A stretch of DNA of 64,000 nucleotides from JACMJL01 sp963791805. GTDB taxonomy: Bacteria; Bacillota; Clostridia; Clostridiales; Clostridiaceae. Positions within the stretch are counted from its first letter, which is position 1. Each line of letters starts with the position of its first letter. Made by a program: the position numbers and the translations under genes. Positions 61,213-64,000 of the stretch are shown here, piece after piece. The DNA lies in the NCBI GenBank assembly GCA_963791805.1, contig CAWBTU010000004.1, positions 310,001 to 374,000 of the forward strand. The letters run 5' to 3'. The notes beneath the pieces were generated by a model, which saw only the letters and a list, made by a program, of their open reading frames with translations, did not search any database and was not told where the DNA came from.

Positions 61213-62310
61213 ATGGAGAAATTAAAAAACAACCTACTGGAAGATATGGAAGCTGTATCAATATTAATAGGATTTATGATAGGAGTTAGTATTTTAGCAT
61301 TACCTAATGCAGTAACAAAGGATGGAAAGCAAGATGGCTGGATTAGTGTGATTATTGGTGGGTTATATCCTATGTTTATGTCTTTGCTGTCGATTTATTA
61401 TGTAAAAAAACATCCCAATGAGGATATACTGGTGTTAAGTAAAAAATATTTAGGGAATATCCTAGGAACCTTATGTAATATATTATTTGCGGCTCAGTTT
61501 GGCCTATATTTCATATTGGTTGTTAACGGAACTATCAATGTTTTTAGGGTATATGCAACATCTTTTTTAACACCTATAAAACTTTTCATTTCTACTATCC
61601 TATTGGTGTTTTATGTGTCTAATAAAGAAATAAAAATAATAGCTAAAATGAATAAAATCGGTTTTTATTCTATAGTTATGTTGACCCTTACATTATTAAC
61701 AGCACTGCAAAAGGGAAATCATTTAAATATTCTTCCTATATTTGGGCAAGGATACAAAAATATTTTTAAAGCAAGTATTAACTCTGCCTTTTCATGTGCT
61801 GGAATGGAATCTATATTTTTACTGTATCCTCTTATAAGAAATAAAGATAAAATCAAAAATATAACCTTAAAAGCTACTTTTATCACTATAATAATTTATA
61901 CTTGGGTAACTTTTATAAGTATTTACTATTTAGGCTATATAGTTACCACTAAAACATTATGGCCAGTTTTACTAGTAACAGAAGGGGTAAATTTACCTGT
62001 GCTAAATAGTTTTCGATTTCTATTTTTATTTTTATGGAGTATAGCCATATTTAATGTTTTGACTAATGAGCAGTATCTGTTCACATATATTGTAAGTGAT
62101 GTACTAAAAATAAAAGATAAAAAGAAACTGTATTGGTTTACCATTCCTATTTCAATCTATTTGTGCTTGCAGGTGGGAAATGAAATTCAAAGAAGGAATA
62201 TCATCGACTACATTATTCCTAAAGTTACCTTATTTAATATCGGGTATGTGTCTATTATTGCTTTATTAATATTTATAAAAGATAAAATGGGCAAAATAGA
62301 GAGTAGCTAG
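61213..62310 (+). CDS. Germinant receptor B subunit, paralogue 3
   Basis: A 365-residue GerB-type permease with ten membrane segments. It keeps the glycine-type loop (GFMIGVSILALPNAVTKDGKQDGW) as in paralogue 1. ASINSAFSCAGMESIFLLYP and GVNLPVLNSFRFLFLFLWS are family-typical. ATG at 61213 has only a weak site, so it probably depends on coupling to the C gene one base upstream. It is last in the operon; here C precedes B, the reverse of the first two pairs. Confidence 0.92.
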   Translation: MEKLKNNLLEDMEAVSILIGFMIGVSILALPNAVTKDGKQDGWISVIIGGLYPMFMSLLSIYYVKKHPNEDILVLSKKYLGNILGTLCNILFAAQFGLYFILVVNGTINVFRVYATSFLTPIKLFISTILLVFYVSNKEIKIIAKMNKIGFYSIVMLTLTLLTALQKGNHLNILPIFGQGYKNIFKASINSAFSCAGMESIFLLYPLIRNKDKIKNITLKATFITIIIYTWVTFISIYYLGYIVTTKTLWPVLLVTEGVNLPVLNSFRFLFLFLWSIAIFNVLTNEQYLFTYIVSDVLKIKDKKKLYWFTIPISIYLCLQVGNEIQRRNIIDYIIPKVTLFNIGYVSIIALLIFIKDKMGKIESS

Positions 62311-62336
62311 TTTTTTCAAATTACATAGCTACTCTC
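62299..62336. terminator. Hairpin at the end of the germinant receptor operon
   Basis: GAGAGTAGCTA (62299-62309) pairs perfectly with 62326-62336; the T6 tract lies in the loop, not after the stem. It overlaps the stop codon of the last gene and may also close the convergent yjjW transcript. Confidence 0.6.
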
Positions 62337-62367
62337 AAAATATCCCTTTATACATTTATAATATGCC

Positions 62368-63201
62368 TTATACAGAAATTACATTATTGCATCCATTTTT
62401 AGTTGCTAAAGCTACAAGTTTTTGTATCATATCTTCTGTAGGCGTATAGCTATTGATTATATCAGTACGTACTCCTATTGGTCTGTATTTAATAATTTTA
62501 TACCTTATATCTGGGTTCAATTCTGCTATAAGCTTGCTAATGGCATCAACATTATATATATTTTCAAGTATTTCAGGAACAATTACCGTTCTAATTTCAT
62601 ATATCTTATTTCTCTCAGCCAGTTTTCTTACATTTCTAAGCACTATATCATTATCCCTACCTGTAAGCATAACATGTTCCTTAGGCTTGAAGGCTTTTAT
62701 ATCTACCATTGCCATATCCATAACTTTTAGTAAAGCTTCATTTTCATACAATGGTACTGAGCCATTTGTATCTACAAAGGTAGTCAAACCCATTTCTTTT
62801 ATTTCTTTAAATAGTCCTATAAGAAATTCAGATTGTAATGTACATTCTCCTCCAGAAACAGTTATTCCTGAAATAAAAGATTTTGTTTTTTTTACCTCTG
62901 AGACAACCTCTTCCACACTCATTTCTATAGCCTTAGGATAACTATTATTCTGACAACTCTTTATACAAACATCACAATTTTTACATAAAGTTTTATTCCA
63001 AATCACTTTTCCATCTATTAAAGCTAGTGCATTATAAGGGCACTTCTCTACACAAATCCCACAATGAATACAACGATTTATAGTTTCTGGATTATGGCAG
63101 TATAAGCAATTAAAATTACACCCTTGAAGAAAAATTGCAGTTCTATTTCCTGGTCCATCTACTGAACTAAAAGGTATTATTTTATTTACTATAGCCTTCA
63201 A
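62368..63201 (-). CDS. yjjW: YjjW-type glycyl-radical enzyme activating protein
   Basis: A 277-residue radical SAM activase that installs the glycyl radical on its partner YjjI. The SAM-binding cluster is GCNFNCLYCHNPE (CxxxCxxC); two ferredoxin-like clusters are inserted next (CIHCGICVEKCPY and CKNCDVCIKSC). The radical SAM core continues with GITVSGGECTLQSEF and TTFVDTNGS. TTG at 63201 overlaps the yjjI stop by four bases, so the two are translationally coupled. Confidence 0.9.
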   Translation of the reverse strand: MKAIVNKIIPFSSVDGPGNRTAIFLQGCNFNCLYCHNPETINRCIHCGICVEKCPYNALALIDGKVIWNKTLCKNCDVCIKSCQNNSYPKAIEMSVEEVVSEVKKTKSFISGITVSGGECTLQSEFLIGLFKEIKEMGLTTFVDTNGSVPLYENEALLKVMDMAMVDIKAFKPKEHVMLTGRDNDIVLRNVRKLAERNKIYEIRTVIVPEILENIYNVDAISKLIAELNPDIRYKIIKYRPIGVRTDIINSYTPTEDMIQKLVALATKNGCNNVISV

Positions 63202-64000
63202 AGTTTTCTTACTTTTCTTTCTAATATTTTTTGGTTTTTAACTGAACCTAGTCCAAGTGCAACAGTATCTTGTAATGCAACTTGTCCAGCATCTAGTTTT
63301 TCCATGTCAGATTTTTTAACCAAGTATCCAGTTATTCTTATTACATCGCAATCAGTTGAATATAAGGAAAAATACCTCATGCCTTCCTTGAAGGAACCTT
63401 TGATAATATCTAAAATGAACTCAGGATTATTTTTTGCGGTAGCATCAAAATTAAATACATCGCCAATACCTGATGGGAAAAACTTATGAAATCTTGCGCT
63501 TTGAATAATATGATTTTGAATCTCTGGTTCTTCACCTATAGGAATTCTACAGCCTGGACTAATACCTTGATCTGAATCTATTCCTACCTGAGCGTGAAGT
63601 AAATATTTTCCACCAGATACTTCACAATATTTATTATTATGCTTATTAACAACCTCTTCCATTTTACACATAATACTATATCCTAAATCATTTGCTGAGT
63701 CACTATATCCAAATCTATCTTCCTGTTTTTCAGAATTAACAAAATGGTTAACACACTCTGCTAGTCCAAACATACCAAACATTCCTGTAAATCTATCCTG
63801 CTCTATCAAGCCTTCTTTTACTAAAAAATTGCTTTGAAAAAATCCACTTTCCTCTACCAAGAAACGAATTCTTTCATCCATGTAACCTGCCATTCTATTG
63901 ATTGCATCTGGCAAAATATTTTCCAGGAAATCTTCTGAGTTTTTTGCTTTTTTTGCTAAGAAGGCTAAGTTCAACCTTGATAAAGTATAACTTCCACCAC
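63198..64000 (-). CDS. yjjI: YjjI-type glycyl-radical enzyme, C-terminal part (truncated by window edge)
   Basis: The last ~267 residues of a glycyl-radical enzyme of the YjjI (DUF3029) family; the frame is open to the right edge. Segments include NLAFLAKKAKNSEDFL, FTGMFGMFGLAECVNHF, GGKYLLHAQVGIDSDQGISP and the Gly-radical loop CDVIRITGYLVKKSD, where the Gly is the predicted radical site. The substrate of this family is not settled to my knowledge. It overlaps yjjW, its activase. Confidence 0.9.
   Translation of the reverse strand, partial: GGSYTLSRLNLAFLAKKAKNSEDFLENILPDAINRMAGYMDERIRFLVEESGFFQSNFLVKEGLIEQDRFTGMFGMFGLAECVNHFVNSEKQEDRFGYSDSANDLGYSIMCKMEEVVNKHNNKYCEVSGGKYLLHAQVGIDSDQGISPGCRIPIGEEPEIQNHIIQSARFHKFFPSGIGDVFNFDATAKNNPEFILDIIKGSFKEGMRYFSLYSTDCDVIRITGYLVKKSDMEKLDAGQVALQDTVALGLGSVKNQKILERKVRKL

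Noticed and set aside
62422..62941. Two + strand open frames opposite yjjW
   Set aside because: Antisense shadows of a gene with clear iron-sulfur motifs; no ribosome-binding sites.

Overview
The window is 64 kb of AT-rich, gene-dense DNA from an endospore-forming, anaerobic member of the Clostridia, most likely Clostridium in the strict sense. The case rests on the gene set: a spore-germinant receptor cluster behind a forespore sigma-G type promoter, SpoVB/MurJ-type flippases, a GerMN lipoprotein, a T-box leader on argS, a tandem pan RNA on a pantothenate operon, Fur-controlled feoAB, and the YjjI/YjjW glycyl-radical pair. No rRNA, tRNA, CRISPR array, prophage or intact transposon was seen.

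Layout. 0-6.5 kb: the 5' part of pepF, a methyltransferase, ybaK, a YunG-like gene, a frameshifted exonuclease, a lipase-like hydrolase and a GNAT gene, interspersed with five copies (three full, two truncated) of a ~210-225 bp hairpin-forming repeat. 6.5-12.1 kb: an asparagine synthetase-like gene divergent from its probable regulator asnC, then panG-panB-panC-panD behind a tandem pan RNA and terminator. 12.1-28 kb: a radical SAM enzyme, a zinc phospholipase-like protein, a sugar-dehydrogenase-like propeller, two lipid flippases, an RluA pseudouridine synthase, an M20 amidohydrolase, a long FtsA-like protein, a UvrD-type helicase and secreted proteins. 28-39.4 kb: ndk, a LUD protein, a Nudix hydrolase, a D,D-carboxypeptidase, an aminopeptidase, a frameshifted EamA transporter, a frameshifted orphan hypF and a TetR/DUF5692 divergent pair. 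39.4-40.45 kb: two tandem ~480-nt copies of a large structured RNA, each with its own terminator. 40.4-53.6 kb: HAD phosphatases, a nuclease-DinG helicase fusion (frameshifted), a prepilin peptidase, two RNase H-like nucleases, feoAB and argS. 54-62.3 kb: a germinant receptor operon with one A, three B and three C subunits. The right edge holds yjjW and part of yjjI.

Three points stand out. First, the tandem large RNAs: conserved unpaired blocks, GNRA-capped hairpins and compensatory changes between the copies point to a real folded RNA. I cannot assign the family without a covariance-model search. Second, the dispersed palindromic repeat, whose two arms change together between copies. Third, the A-B-C-B-C-C-B receptor operon, in which no C subunit keeps the lipoprotein cysteine and one appears to start at AUU.

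Six reading-frame breaks lie in five otherwise intact genes, and four of the six are at A/T homopolymers. Assembly error is therefore as likely as real gene decay, and those genes should be read as single units. All start choices below rest on ribosome-binding-site spacing and family length judged by eye; no database search was run.
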